DNA of 64,000 nucleotides, from the NCBI GenBank assembly GCA_035578905.1, contig JAQJVL010002160.1:1-64000 (forward strand), in the 5' to 3' direction. The translations under genes and the position numbers were made by a program. Origin of the DNA: Stictocephala bisonia. Its lineage: Eukaryota > Arthropoda > Insecta > Hemiptera > Membracidae. Below the pieces are notes generated by a model. It made no database searches. It saw only the letters and a program-made list of their open reading frames with translations, and was not told the origin of the DNA. Below are positions 1-14,072 of this stretch, one piece after another (position 1 is the stretch's first letter; each line of letters begins with the position of its first letter).

Positions 1-44
1 AGTAATAAATGCATCGGAGCCACGCGTTCTTCTGCCGCTACTTA

Positions 45-165
45 CGTTACCCTCTCTGGTGTGTCACTGTACCGCAGTGGATTCGTCTCCGGCTCACAGA
101 CGGAAGGTTCTAGGATCGATCCCGGCACCGGTCTTCGACACTTTTTGCCAGCATCAAATACAATT
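45..165 (+). repeat. Possible tRNA-derived SINE head
   Basis: A GC-richer island in AT-rich DNA has the look of a tRNA-related RNA polymerase III promoter. A weak A-box-like stretch (TACCGCAGTGG) is followed about 40 bases later by a B-box-like GGATCGATCCC preceded by GGTTCTA. The body downstream, with CTTTTTGCC at about 141, is not recognised. It is too short and too diverged to fold as a real tRNA gene. It could also be a chance B-box. Confidence 0.35.
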
Positions 166-243
166 AATTTAGTAAATACGGCGTGACGTCACACCAAAAC
201 AACACTGACCTAGGACAACGTCGCGGGGGGTCCACGTGCTCGT

Positions 244-362
244 AGTAAACTTGACCTCCAAGGTTAACACGTGGTGATTATCAATGAAAGGTCAACTACC
301 TTACTGATTATCGGTAGTAAACAATAGTAAACTTGACCTCTGGGGTCAACACGTGGTGATTA
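244..362 (+). repeat. Two-copy 36-bp repeat with palindromic core
   Basis: The block TAGTAAACTTGACCTC...AACACGTGGTGATTAT occurs at about 244-280 and again at about 327-362. The second copy holds a perfect interrupted palindrome TTGACC-TCTGG-GGTCAA, and both hold the E-box-like CACGTG. The function is unknown. Confidence 0.6.
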
Positions 363-440
363 TGTTGTCAACAATAACAGTACAAAGGTCAAGGTTGTCC
401 CAGGACCAACAATACATAACTACTGTGGTTATCAGCTGAT

Positions 441-1816
441 CTCTTTAAAGGTTTTTTTTACACTAACTGTAGTAGGATTAGGATCTTACTGAGAACCTTT
501 GGCTTATTTAGCTGGACTTTAACCAACTACGCTATCGACCAATCATATATACTTAACTTTAATGATATTGAAATGCTGGAAAGTATTACATATGGTAGTT
601 TATTTAACTTTAACTAATATTTCAATGTAATCTGTAAATGTAAAAACGATCAATCAATGAGCAACAAATATTATATTTATAACAACTTTTACTGACAATG
701 TAAAGATACAAACTAACCGAAAAGTGATGCAAGAAAGATCTTAATATATCTAAGTAAAGTGTTGATCGGAGGAAAGGAAGTTTCAAGTTTGTCACCGGCA
801 CTTTTACTGAGGGAAACGACGTGTTTTCAAGATTTTCAACAAGTATCTGCGAGGACTTTTAGCTCACGTTAAAAAAAGCAACGTTTTGTTTAGAGATTGT
901 TACCTGGATTTATGGTCAGTATAAAATCGTTGGTGGAGAATACACCTTTTAACTTTATTAATTATTTTGATTTATTACTATATATTTTTATAATTTAACT
1001 CTACAGTTGCATATATTTCAGTTATTTACCACCCATGATTTACTATTTATAATACGTCACAGTTACCAGTACGATTGAATATGCTATTGATATTGAATAA
1101 TTCGTTAATTAATTAAAATATGATATATATTTCAAGCTATATACTAAAAATTCAGATACAAATGAGGTATTTTTGAAAACTGTGGTAACAGAATTATGAA
1201 CTAATATCTTATACTTTAAAAAATTACGGGAAATACTGATTTGTTGTGTATTAAACTTTATACTATTTATTTTGGTGCAAGTTTTCAAAATAGTATAGTA
1301 TCAGTAATAGTTGTGGGTTTGATACTGTACCTACTGCATATATAAGCATACATATACATTAAACACAAATTATTTAATATTTGATGAATTTTTAACTACA
1401 GTTTTAATTTACGCTAAAAATACAAACAACTTAACCTGTGGCCATATGTGATTTGTAATATTGCATTTTTAAAGAGATATAACTTTCAGTTAAAACTTAG
1501 TATTGTTTATATTCTTTAAACTTTATTTAATTCTAAAGATAATTTCTTTTAGATTTTGATAACATAATCATTTTTATATTAAATTTAAATAAAAAATACT
1601 TGTATACTCAACACAATGAAAACTCTCCATCCCTTCCTCTAACATTTACTATTAAGACAACCAATGGAGAATAATAGCTCCTTTAACTTAAATTTTTTTA
1701 GACCTTCTTCCATTTATTTATATAAAATTGGACATTGGATCCAGAAAATATTAGTCAAAGGTTGACTTAAACACGCCTCATAAACATATTTAATTAACTT
1801 ATAAAGCATAAATTTA
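441..1816. other. AT-rich non-coding stretch
   Basis: No ORF, RNA gene or repeat that I can support. The sequence is AT-rich with short homopolymer and TA runs. Confidence 0.6.
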
Positions 1817-2527
1817 AAAATCATCATTACCTTTTCAATATGCCGATAGTAGTTCATTGTTATTAAATCATCATAACCTTTTCAATGGGCTGATAGTAGT
1901 TAGTTGTTATAAAATCATCATCATTTGTTTCAATGTGCTGATAGTAGTTCGTTGTTATAAAATCATCATAACCTTTTTAATGTACCGATAGTAGTTCGTT
2001 GTTATAAAATCATCATAACCTTTACAATGTATCGATAGTAGTTTGTTGTTATAAAATCATCATAACCTTTTCAACGTGTCGATTGTAGTTCTTTGTTATA
2101 AAATCATCATAACATTGTAAATGTGCTGATAGTAGTTCGTTGTTATAAAATCATCATAACATTGTAAATGTGCTGATAGTAGTTCGTTGTTATAAAAGCA
2201 TCATAACCTCAGTGAGCCGATAGTAGTTCGTTGTTATAAAATCAGCATAACCTTATCAATGTGCTGATAGTAGTTCGTTGTTATAAAATCATCATAACCT
2301 TTTTAATGTGCCGATAGTAGTTAATTGTTTAAAATCATCATAACCTTTTTAATGTGCCGATAGTAGTTCGTTATTATAAAATCATCATAACATTTTCAAT
2401 GTGCCGATAGTAGTTCGTTGTTATGAAATCATCATAACCTTTTCAATGTGCCAATAGTAGTTCGTTGTTATAAAATTATCATAACCTTTTCAATGTGCCA
2501 ATAGTAGTTCGTTGTTATAAAATCATC
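1817..2527 (+). repeat. 47-bp minisatellite, about 15 units
   Basis: Tandem units of about 47 bp. The core is AAATCATCATAACCTTTT followed by CAATGTGCCGATAGTAGTTC and GTTGTTAT. Units vary by point changes and 1-2 base indels; the first and last are the most diverged. No coding potential. Confidence 0.9.
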
Positions 2528-5469
2528 CCTCAATACAACAATACACATTGTTGTAGGTATATTTATGTTATTGTGAATATTGTTATGAATTAACTTCCCT
2601 TATCAATTTTAAACATATCGTATAGTTTATTGAAATTTTATCACAACAGAAATTGCAATTTATTTTGTTTTTAATTAATTTAATATTTTGCTTATACTAT
2701 CCCTATTGACTTTAAAATTGTTTTACTGTACTTTATATATATTTTGCAATAATATACAAAACCTTTCTAATGTTATTCTCCATGACTTAATAGCTCTTAT
2801 TCAAATAAAATCTACTATCAGACTAGTGTACGTTTTATTTATTAATCAAGAGCGTATATATTATTCTAATGGATTTGTTATTATATCAATATTTCCTATG
2901 AGATAAAGAAAAGTACATTGTCATAGTTTTCTCCATACATAACTGTGTTTACCAAACACTATTATGGTTGGTCTACCACACAGTTTGTAATTGGTGTTGG
3001 TACACCTGGCATGTGGTGAGGTTGGTTCACCTGGGAATCGAGTACTCCACTGTTCTGGAATGGCCCTCCTGTTTTACCTCTTTCTATATTCCACCATAAA
3101 TGTAAGCGTTTGTTAGTTATTTAAGTACTTAGTATTAAAAGTAATTTGTTTATTTTCCCTAGGTTACAATATGGTAAATGAAGTTTTACAAAACAGTACA
3201 AAAAGTAACGTTCCACATCTTCTTCATCCTCAGGGTTGATTATAATTATAATCAAAAAACCATCTACTTCAAAAACGTACGTACATATATCACAACTGAC
3301 ATGCTTCTAACTTACAAATACATATATTTACATAATCAAAATAAAAGTAAGCCATACTTTATTAGAATACAAACAAAAATAATAATAATTGTGTATATAT
3401 AATAACAATATAAAAATAAAAATTAAGCTATTCATAGATTTAATTTTCAAACAAAAATGTAGATTAAATATAAATTAAAAACCAAAAGTTACTCCTATTC
3501 AGTAGTCAAAAGTCTAAGGCCCTCTAAGGCATGAAAGTCTGATTAGAGGTTCCATAATTGAACTATTCTAATCTCTAATCAGTCAAAAACAAAAGATGTA
3601 TTTCATTTAACTTCCAAATTATAAAACTTATATTGATTAACGCTATTAGTTCAAAACAGTAAAGACTAAATATTGTGAAATGATACAAATATTACTAGTC
3701 ATAGAGCTAACTGGACATTATATCTGATCAAATATTTACTACGCTCGAATGCCCTATACAGTATATTTTCATGTGTCATAAACTATAATAATAATCTATA
3801 CTAACTGTGTATCTATCATTCTTGTTCTTATTAAGAAAAAATATATCTTCTATTATCATAGTTTTTTTAATTATTTAGTTTTTATGAATATTATTTTTAC
3901 TATTAGAACACACCCACACACGTGCAGTGGTATTGATTTAATTGTATTTAAAAATGCATTAAATTTTAGTATGGGGATCATTTTTGCTATATTTATTTTG
4001 GTCTTTAAGTCAGACAAGGTAGTTGTAGTAAACCTAATTAGGTGGAATGTTTAGAATATTAAAGTGAATGATATTTTGCATTCTGTAACAACATATAGTT
4101 CATAACTACACAACGATGTTGTTAAACTGAACATGAGTCCCTCAACTGAATTTAGAAGTTTTTCATTGACGACGTAGCTATAATACAGTCATGTTCAGTT
4201 TCTTTATGCTTTTTATTCATAATTACATGGTAGTAAAGAAAAGCATTTTAAATCATAGAATATCAAATTCAATAATAGACTGTTATGAGAGGATGCCTAC
4301 GGTGGAGAAATTGGTTATAGTCCCATGTTGGAAAGAGTGAAATGGGGATGTTGAAGAAAATTCATCCCCTACAGCAGGTATTTGGTAAAGATAGAGTATT
4401 CATCACCTTAGCTACACCCCATCAATTAAGGCCATGTTACTTTTTGCCGATTTGTTTATGGACAAACTATTATAAATGTTGGTTCCTTACCTCCAACTTT
4501 TCTGTGGTTGTAAAAACAAGTATATTCCAGTAGCCAGATGACCAAGTGAAATATATTAAAACTTATGAAAAAACCCCTTTACCACTAATGATTTACTTAA
4601 TTCACATAATATACTCATTTAAACTGTGATAGAAAAAATGGTTTTTATAAAACTCAATCATCTGGAAAGCTCCATGAACACCCCTCCAAAACTATTCTCA
4701 CAAGATCTGATAAAATTCTATGATCTCTTGAATCTCATGTTTAAAAAAAGTGTTATCAGTATCAAAACTATCCCTGTATATTTTTAAAATAGTCATTAAT
4801 TTTCTGCATTTACCCAAGCTAAATCTTATTCAAAATGATGAAAATTTTAGATAAATAGTAATGGAACGTTCCATGATATAAAGTGGCTTTCTTTCATCTG
4901 TTTTGAAACTTTATCACATTATTAGCAACCAACCCATTGAAGTATGTCATTTAATTAGCCAGGGGTAATAGGATATACTAGCGAAATTTCAAATTTAAAT
5001 ATAGTAAAAAGGAAAGAAAATTATCTTTTTGTGTATGGTGTTCAATTAATCAATTATATTAGCTAATAATCCACTGCAAATTTATCAGAAGTGTAAAAGC
5101 ATTTATCCTTGCTTGATGTAAACCCTCATCAATACACGTACAGTAATATTGCCCCACCCACCCTAATATTTACGTATAGTGGTATTTACCCACCCACGCA
5201 CACATATACACTTAGTGGTATTACTTGTGTAATGGTGGGAGGGTGAAAAATTATAAACAAACATATTATATTTGTTACGAGTAAATTTAAAGTTCACAAA
5301 CACTAACAGTGGTATTGGTGGCAAGTTTTCCACCACCCACTCACTCACGTACAGCGGCAGTGACCATACATGTACAGAGGGCCCCACCCATACATCTTAG
5401 CCGTTCAGACAAAGGGTGGGTGGGTCGACCAATACCAATGTAGTATATTCAAACACCGGTGTAAACAAA
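2528..5469. other. Non-coding; small hairpin and degenerate C-rich repeats
   Basis: No gene is supported; the short ORFs here resemble no family I know. Two small structures stand out. A perfect 10-bp inverted repeat (CTGATTAGAG / CTCTAATCAG) sits at 3539-3548 and 3573-3582. A loose set of degenerate repeats built on CCCACCCAC and ACAGTGGTATT runs from about 5130 to 5400, with a related piece near 3904. Confidence 0.5.
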
Positions 5470-8400
5470 CAGTTGGTGACTGTACAAAGGACTCGATATT
5501 TCCAATATTCATTATTGTGAGCGCTGCAGTAACTTAGTATTCAAATACATCACACATATTGAACATTTGGTGACTGTACAAAGGACTCGATATTTCCAAT
5601 AGCCATTACTGTGAGTGGTGCAGTAACTTGGGATTCATCTACATCACACATATTGAACAGTTGGTGACTGTATAAAGGACTTGATATATCCAATATTCAT
5701 TATTGTGAGCGCTGCAGTAACTTAGTATTCACCTACATCACACATATTGAACAGTTGGTGATTGTACAAGGGACTCGATATTTCCAATATTCATTACTGT
5801 GAGCGCTGCAGTAACTTAGTATTCACCTGCATCACACATATTGAACAGTTGGCGACTGTACAAAGGACTCAATATTTCCAATATTCATTACTGTGAGCGC
5901 TACAGTAACTTAGTATTCACCTACATCACACATATTGAACAGTTGGTGACTGTACAAAGGACTCGATATTTCCAATATTCATTATTTTGAGCACTGCAGT
6001 AACTGAGTATTCACCTACTTCACACATATTGAACAGTTGGCGACTGTACAAAGGACTCAATATTTCCAATATTCATTACTGTGAGCGCTACAGTAACTTA
6101 GTATTCACCTACATCACACATATTGAACAGTTGGCGACTGTACAAAGGACTCAATATTTCCAATATTCATTACTGTGAGCGCTACAGTAACTTAGTATTC
6201 ACCTACATCACACATATTGAACAGTTGGTGACTGTACAAAGGACTCGATATTTCCAATATTCATTATTTTGAGCACTGCAGTAACTGAGTATTCACCTAC
6301 ATCACACATATTGAACAGTTGGTGACTGTACAAAGGTATCAATATTTTCAATATTCATTACTGTGAGTGGTGCAGTAACTCAGTATTAACATACATCACA
6401 CATATTGAACAGTTGGTGACTGTACAAAGGAATCGATATTTCCAATATTCAATACTGTGAGTGGTGCAGTAACTTAGTATTCACCTACATCACACATATT
6501 GAACAGTTAGTGACTGTAAAAAGGACTCGATATTTCCAATATTCATTATTGTGAGCGCTGCAGTAACTTAGTATTCAGCTACATCACACATATTGAACAG
6601 TTGGCGACTGTACAAAGGACACGATATTTGCAATATTCATTACTGTGAGTGGTGCAGTAACTTAGTATTCACCTACATTACACATATTTAACAGTTGGCG
6701 ACTGTACAAAGGACTCGATATTTCCAATATTCAAAACTGTGAGCGCTACAGTAACTTAGTATTCACCTACATCACACATATTGAACAGTTGGCGACTGTA
6801 CAAAGGACTCGATATTTCCAATATTCATTATTGTGAGCGCTGCAGTAACTTAGTATTCACCTACATCACACATATTGAACAGTTAGTGACTGTATAAAGG
6901 ACTTGATATATCCAATATTCATTATTGTGAGCGCTGCAGTAACTTAGTATTCACCTACATCACACATATTGAACAGTTGGTGACTGTATAAAGGACTCGA
7001 TATTTACAATATTCATTATTGTGAGCGCTGCAGTAACTTAGTATTCACCTACATCACACTTATTGAACAGTTGGTGACTGTATAAAGGACTTGATATATC
7101 CAATATTCATTATTGTGAGCGCTGCAGTAACTTAGTATTCACCTACATCACACATATTGAACAGTTGGTGACTGTACAAAGGACTCAATATTTCCAATAT
7201 TCATTATTTTGAGCACTGCAGTAACTGAGTATTCACCTACACTACACATATTGATCAGTTGGTGACTACAAAGGACTCGATATTTCCAATATTCATTACT
7301 GTGAGCGCTACAGTAATTTAGTATTCACCTACATCACACATATTGAACAGTTGGTGACTGTACAAAGGACTCGATATTTCCAATATTCATTACTGTGAGC
7401 GCTACAGTAACTTAGTATTTACCTACATCACACATATTAAACAGTTGGCGACTGTACAAAGGACTCAATATTTCCAATATTCATTACTGTGAGCGCTACA
7501 GTAACTTAGTATTCACCTACATCACACATATTGAACAGTTGGCGACTGTACAAAGGACTCAATATTTCCAATATTCATTACTGTGAGCGCTACAGTAACT
7601 TAGTATTCACCTACATCACACATATTGAACAGTTGGTGACTGTACAAAGGACTCGATATTTCCAATATTCATTATTTTGAGCACTGCAGTAACTGAGTAT
7701 TCACCTACATCACACATATTGAACAGTTGGCGACTGTACAAAGGACTCAATATTTCCAATATTCATTACTGTGAGCACTGCAGTAACATAGTATTCACCT
7801 ACATCACACATGTTGAACAGTTGTTGATTGTACAAAGGACTCGATATTTCCAATATTCATTATTTTGAGCACTGCAGTAACTGAGTATTCACCTACATCA
7901 CACATATTGAACAGTTGGTGACTGTACAAAGGTATCAATATTTTCAATATTCATTACTGTGAGTGGTGCAGTAACTCAGTATTAACATACATCACACATA
8001 TTGAACAGTTGGTGACTGTACAAAGGACTAGATATTTCCAATAGTCATTAGTGTGAGCGCTGCAGTAACTTAGTATTCACCTACATCACACATATTGAAC
8101 AGTTGCCGACTATACAAAGAACTCGATATTTGCAATATTCATTACTGTGAGTGGTGCAGTAACTTAGTATTCACCTACATCACACATATTTAACAGTTGG
8201 CGACTGTACAAAGGACTCGATATTTCCAATATTCAAAACTGTAAGCGCTACAGTAACTTAGTATTCACCTACATCACACATATTGAACAGTTGGTGACTG
8301 TATAAAGGACTCGATATTTCCAATATTCATTATTGTGAGCGCTGCAGTAACTAAGTATTCACCTACATCACACATATTGAACAGTTGGTGACTGTATAAA

Positions 8401-10869
8401 GGACTTGATATATCCAATATTCATTATTGTGAGCGCTGCAGTAACTTAGTATCCATCTACATCACACATATTGAACAGTTGGCGACTGTACAAAGGACTC
8501 GATATTTCCAATATTCATTATTGTGAGCGCTTCAGTAACTTAGTATTCACCTACATCACACATATTGAACAGTTTGTGACTTTATAAAGGACTCGATATT
8601 TCCAATATTCATTATTGTGAGCGCTGCAGTAACTTAGTATTCACCTACATCACACATATTGAACAGTTGGTGACTGTATAAGGGACTTGATATATCCAAT
8701 ATTTATTATTTTGAACGCTTCAGTAACTTAGTATTCACCTACATCACACATATTGAACAGTTGGTGACTGTACAAAGGACTCGATATTTCCAATATTCAT
8801 TATTGTAAGCGCTGCAGTAACTTAGTATTCACCTACATCACACATATTGAACAGTTGGTGACTGTATAAAGGACTTGATATATCCAATATTCAATATTGT
8901 GAGCGCTGCAGTAACTTAGTATTCATCTACATCACACATATTGAACAGTTGGCGACTGTACAAAGGACTCGATATTTCCAATATTCATTATTGTGAGCGC
9001 TACAGTAACTTAGTATTCACCTACATCACACATATTGAACAGTTAGTGACTGTATAAAGGACTCGATATTTCCAATATTCATTATTGTGAGCGCTGCAGT
9101 AACTTAGTATTCACCTACATCACACATATTGAACAGTTGTTGACTGTATAAAGGACTTGATATATCCAATATTCATTATTTTGAGCGCTTCAGTAACTTA
9201 GTATTCACCTACATCACACATATTGAACAGTTGGTGACTGTACAAAGGACTCGATATTTCCAATATTCATTATTTTCAGCACTGCAGTAACTGAGTATTC
9301 ACCTACATCACACTTATTGAACAGTTGGTGACTGTACAAAGGACTCGATATATCCAATATTCATTATTTTGAGCGCTTCAGTAACTTAGTATTCACCTAC
9401 ATCACACATATTGAACAGTTGGTGACTGTATAAAGGACTTGATATATCCAATATTCATAATTGTGAGCGCTGCAGTAACTTAGTATTCATCTACATCACA
9501 CATATTGAACAGTTGGTGACTGTATAAAGGACTTGATATATCCAATATTCATTATTGTGAGCGCTGCAGTAACTTAGTATTCATCTACATCACACATATT
9601 GAACAGTTGGCGACTGTACAAAGGACTCGATATTTTCAATATTCTTTACTGTGAGTGGTGCAGTAACTCAGTATTCACCTACATCACACATATTGAACAG
9701 ATGGTGACTCTACGAAGGACTCTATATTTCCAATAGCCATTACTGTGAATGGTGCAGTAACTTAGTATTCACCTACATCACACATATTGAACAGTTGGTG
9801 ACTGTACAAAGGACTCGATATTTCCAATATTTTTGGCGACTGTACAAAGGACTCGATATTTCCAATATTCAAAACTGTGAGCGCTACAGTAACTTAGTAT
9901 TCACCTACATCACACATATTGAACAGTTGGTGACTGTACAAAGGTATCAATATTTTCACTATTCATTACTGTGAGTGGTGCAGTAACTCAGTATTAACAT
10001 ACATCACACATATTGAACAGTTGGTGACTGTACAAAGGACTCGATATTTCCAATAGTCATTACTGTGAGCGCTGCAGTAACTTAGTATTCACCTACATCA
10101 CACATATTGAACAGTTGGCGACTGTACAAAGGACTCGATATTTGCAATATTCATTACTGTGAGTGGTGCAGTAACTTAGTATTCACCTACATCACACATA
10201 TTTAACAGTTGGCGACTTTACAAAGGACTCGATATTTCCAATAATCAAAACTGTGAGCGCTACAGTAACTTAGTATTCACCTACATCACACATATTGAAC
10301 AGTTGGTGACTGTACAAAGGACTCGATATTTCCAATATTCATTATTGTGAGCGCTGCAGTAACTTAGTATTCACCTACATCACACATATTGAACAGTTGG
10401 TGACTGTATAAAGGACTCGATATTTCCAATATTCATTATTGTGAGCGCTGCAGTAACTTAGTATTCACCTACATCACACATATTGAACAGTTGGTGACTG
10501 TATAAAGGACTCGATATTTCCAATATTCATTATTGTGAGCGCTGCAGTAACTTAGTATTCACCTACATAACACATATTTAACAGTTGGCGACTTTACAAG
10601 GGACTCGATATTTCCAATAATCAAAACTGTGAGCGCTACAGTAACTTAGTATTCACCTACTTTACACATATTGAACAGTTGGCGACTGTACAAAGGACTC
10701 GATATTTCCAATATTCATTATTGTGAGCGCTGCAGTAACTTAGTATTCACCTACATCACACATATTGAACAGTTGGTTACTGTATAAAGGACTTGATATA
10801 TCCAATATTCATTATTGTGAGCGCTGCAGTAACTTAGTATTCACCTACATCACACATATTGAACAGTTG
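5470..10869 (+). repeat. 94-bp satellite array, about 57 units, with higher-order repeats
   Basis: A continuous 5.4-kb tandem array. Each unit is 94 bp and can be recognised by GTTGGTGACTGTACAAAGG, GATATTTCCAATATTC, GAGCGCTGCAGTAACTTAG and CACATATTGAACAG. Several unit subtypes recur in the same order. For example, the variant with GGTATCAATATTTT occurs near 6335, 7931 and 9943, and the block around 5987-6178 is nearly repeated at 7677-7868, 1690 bp (18 units) away. This indicates segmental duplication within the array. The array ends abruptly at the LTR of the adjacent retrotransposon. Confidence 0.95.
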
Positions 10870-12879
10870 TGAGACCCATCCCCCCCCCACCAAAGCTGGG
10901 AAGCGTGCCAACCGGGGGGATGGCTCAAAACAAGTCGAGCGATGGGATCACGGGTGGCAGTTGGAGGGTCAAAATAACACTCGGCAGCTGAGCAAAACTA
11001 ATTTTATTACCAAGAGAACAAACTGGCAGGCAGAAGGCCACAATATAAATTCTCACTTAAATAAATAATAACAAACACTAAAATTACCAAGATACTACAC
11101 AATTATAACAAACGCTATAAATACCACAAACTCTACAAATACCAAAATTTAACAATTAATCAACTGTATGGCCTATCTGCAGTTTTGGCCTGAGACACCC
11201 AAAACGTAAGACAAATTATTAACAATTTAAAAATGACCATTAAGAAACAAATTTAGATAACCCCAAAATAAAAGTGAAAATTTAGAAAACTTCTGGAAAC
11301 AAAAATTTTGGTATTATCAATTAAGCCGGCAATTTGGCCCACATCCCTTGATTCCACCGAGGCCCGGGAGTAAGCCGGAATCCCGGGGCAGCTCCGAATT
11401 AAAAGTTAAGCAAAGAACAATAATCCCCTTTTGGTGAAAGTTTAAAAATTAAATAATTTAAAAGAAAATCTAACACGGTACCGTTCGAGTAAAAAATCAC
11501 TTCAAAACCCCCTAATACACTTAACAAAAAATAATAAATAACCATAACTGTCACTAGGCCTGAACATAGAAATAAATAACATACTTAACCACAGGGACTT
11601 AACAAAATATAAAATCTAAAAAATGTAACAATAAATACTTAATTAATTAATAACAAGAAGTATAAATGAAAATTAACATCCAAAAAGTTCTTTTTGTATT
11701 TCACGCTTCCTTTTCCCTTTAATAAAAAAATATATAAGTCCCCAATGGCTGTTTCCTAAAATCACTGTTCGAGTTTTTTAGGCCTAGGCCACATACAGTT
11801 CCACAAACTTTTTTTTTCTTCCTTTTTTTTTCTAATTTCACTGTTAGAGACCCCCAGCTCAGCCGCCGGGAAAACTAAATGGAAAGCACTGACCTGAGGA
11901 CTGAAGACTCCTACCCAAAGATGTAGGTGGGGCAGCAGGGTCACCAATGGCCTCTAAACATGGTCCTCAGGCCAGGCTGGCAGTGCAGAATGTTCGACAA
12001 TCCCCGGACGGCAGGCCGAGGGTAGAAACGTCCTACTCGAGGACCCTGGACTGTAGGGCAACACCACAGCCATTAAAAATAGAACAGCCAAACCCTTTTA
12101 CAAAAATAATATCCATAACAACTAATAAACATGAAATGGCAAAACAAAACAAGAAAAGACAAAATTATACATGATTAACACACTAGAAAATTAAAAGATC
12201 TATTTTTAGGCTATGAAAATTTAGGTTGGAAACTCAGATCTAAGACGAATTACAGATTAACAAATTATCAAAAAATTAATTACGTATATGAACTTAAAAT
12301 GACAAACTGAAAACCAGGCTATGGAACATGAGCAATAGGAATTAACATGAAAAGCTAAAGATAGGCTAGGTTATTGTCAATGAACAAAAAATATGGTAAA
12401 TCGGTAACTACAACTGTAAAAAGGCTCAATAAACATCATACAGAATTACAATTGAAAATAAAACAAGATATAATAAAGCAATTACTGGTAAACCTGTAAC
12501 CTGGAGCACATGGCTCCAACATAGGTTAACTAAACTAGACAAAGAAAATACAAATTTAACAAAACCCTAAAACACAAGCAAGAACGATTAATATGATGGA
12601 AACAAAATATTCTCACCAAAAGGGTGATTCGATATTAGAAATTTACAAAATGAACACTTACGTTACAGTGTCTCTCAGCCACGCATAGTTAAGTTGATCG
12701 GCAGCACAAGACAAATGAAGACAGGCCAACCTCACCGAAGCTGCTGGAACACGGAACGAAACGGAACCGGGCCAACGACCACCAACTTACGCAAAATGCA
12801 GAGCGTGAGCGAACTCAGGCAGCCTGGCAGACAACGACGAAAAAAGCGAAAAATGTACCGGTCAAAACGACCCGGTACA
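10870..12879 (-). repeat. 3' LTR of the gypsy-like element (long form)
   Basis: It begins TGAGACCCATCC on the plus strand and ends CCCGGTACA, matching the other LTR at both ends and through most of its length. It is about 570 bp longer. The extra sequence lies roughly between 12060 and 12690, where the two LTRs cannot be aligned by eye. The array-side junction is sharp. Confidence 0.85.
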
Positions 12880-12893
12880 ACCTCCCTCTGCAA
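12880..12893 (-). other. Polypurine tract next to the 3' LTR
   Basis: The plus strand reads ACCTCCCTCTGC immediately inside the LTR, which is a purine-rich GCAGAGGGAGGT on the element's coding strand. This is the expected position of the plus-strand primer. Confidence 0.6.
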
Positions 12894-13106
12894 AACCTCA
12901 ACACACCCAGGCAGGGGAGAACTCGGTACCTCAGGGAACCAAACAGAAGAAGAAGAACCTCCAAAGAGTGGTGCTCCAAGGACGCCAAAGAGAATCTAAG
13001 AGGGGAAACCCCTCAAACAGGGAGCGAACTACCCTGACGGTCGGGCCCGACCAGAAAAGAGAGAAAGGAGACTCTCTCAGAACAGCCACCTAGGGCGCAG
13101 AGGTGA

Positions 13107-14072
13107 TCAATCTCTTTGCCCCAAGAAACCCCCAAGAACACCAACTCCTGGATCAACCGTTCCCCGGAAAGCCTTAAGCTGGGACACATGGGTTTTCCTG
13201 AACACCCTGCCTGACTGGGGATCAACCAGCAGAGCAGTCACCGGTGACAAAAACCTGTCGATGCGGTGGGGACCAGACCACCGATAGCACAACTTGGCAG
13301 CTCTTCGTTCCGCGGCCGAACTGACCGGGTGAGCCTGACAAAGAACCAGATCTCCAACCTGAAAAGGGTTAGGAGTACGACCCTTATCATACCTCCTCCT
13401 TACTCTCTCTCTAGCACGTAGCAGGTTGCGCCGAGCAGCCCGCCACGTGGACACTACGTCAGTGGCACCTGGCGTAGGTAGAAGATCCTCTAACCTCCAC
13501 AAGTTGGACAAAGGGTTGTTAGGAGGGTAGCCATGTAGAATTTCGAAGGGAGTGGCATTGTGACTCTCATGCTTGGAAGAATTGAAAGCAAGCTGGAGCC
13601 AAGAGAGACTCTCATCCCAGGTGTTCTGCTTCTCAGCATGGAAGGTAATAAGGGCAGACCGAAGATTGCGGTTGAACCGCTCTGCATGAGAAGGCTGTGG
13701 GTAATAAGGAGAGGTAGTCCCATGCCTGATACCATTGCCAAAACAGAACCTACGAAACTCGTGTGAGGTAAACTGGCTACCGTTGTCGGACACAAGAGTG
13801 GAAGGCACACCAAAGTGCTGGAAGAGTTGGGACTGGAGAGCACGGATGGTGAGCTTAGCCGTGGCACTCCGAAGTGGGAAAAGCCAAACGAACTTCGAGA
13901 AAGCATCCACACAAACAAGTAGGTAGGAGTTACCTGACTTGCTACGGAGAAAGGGACCCACGTAGTCGATGAACACCTTCTCAAAAGGACGCTCGGCCAC
14001 CTCAGAAGATAACAACCCTAACCTTGCATTCTGACTAGGCTTGCTGAGAGAGCACAGGTGACAAGCCCGCAC
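13107..14072 (-). pseudogene. Retrotransposon integrase (pol C-terminal part)
   Basis: This 321-codon open segment is the integrase catalytic core and C-terminal region, which inserts element cDNA into the genome. The catalytic D-D-E triad is visible: FIDYVGP, then SDNGSQF, then HAERFNRNL. Upstream, ACHLCSLSK is the end of the HHCC zinc-binding region. Downstream, RRRYDKGR and a FQVGDLVL-like stretch match the usual C-terminal GPY/F-type domain, and the residues RWSGPHRI support it. The reading frame breaks upstream, so the Met at 14072 is internal to pol and not a true start. The fragment is intact in itself but cut off from the rest of pol. Confidence 0.9.
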
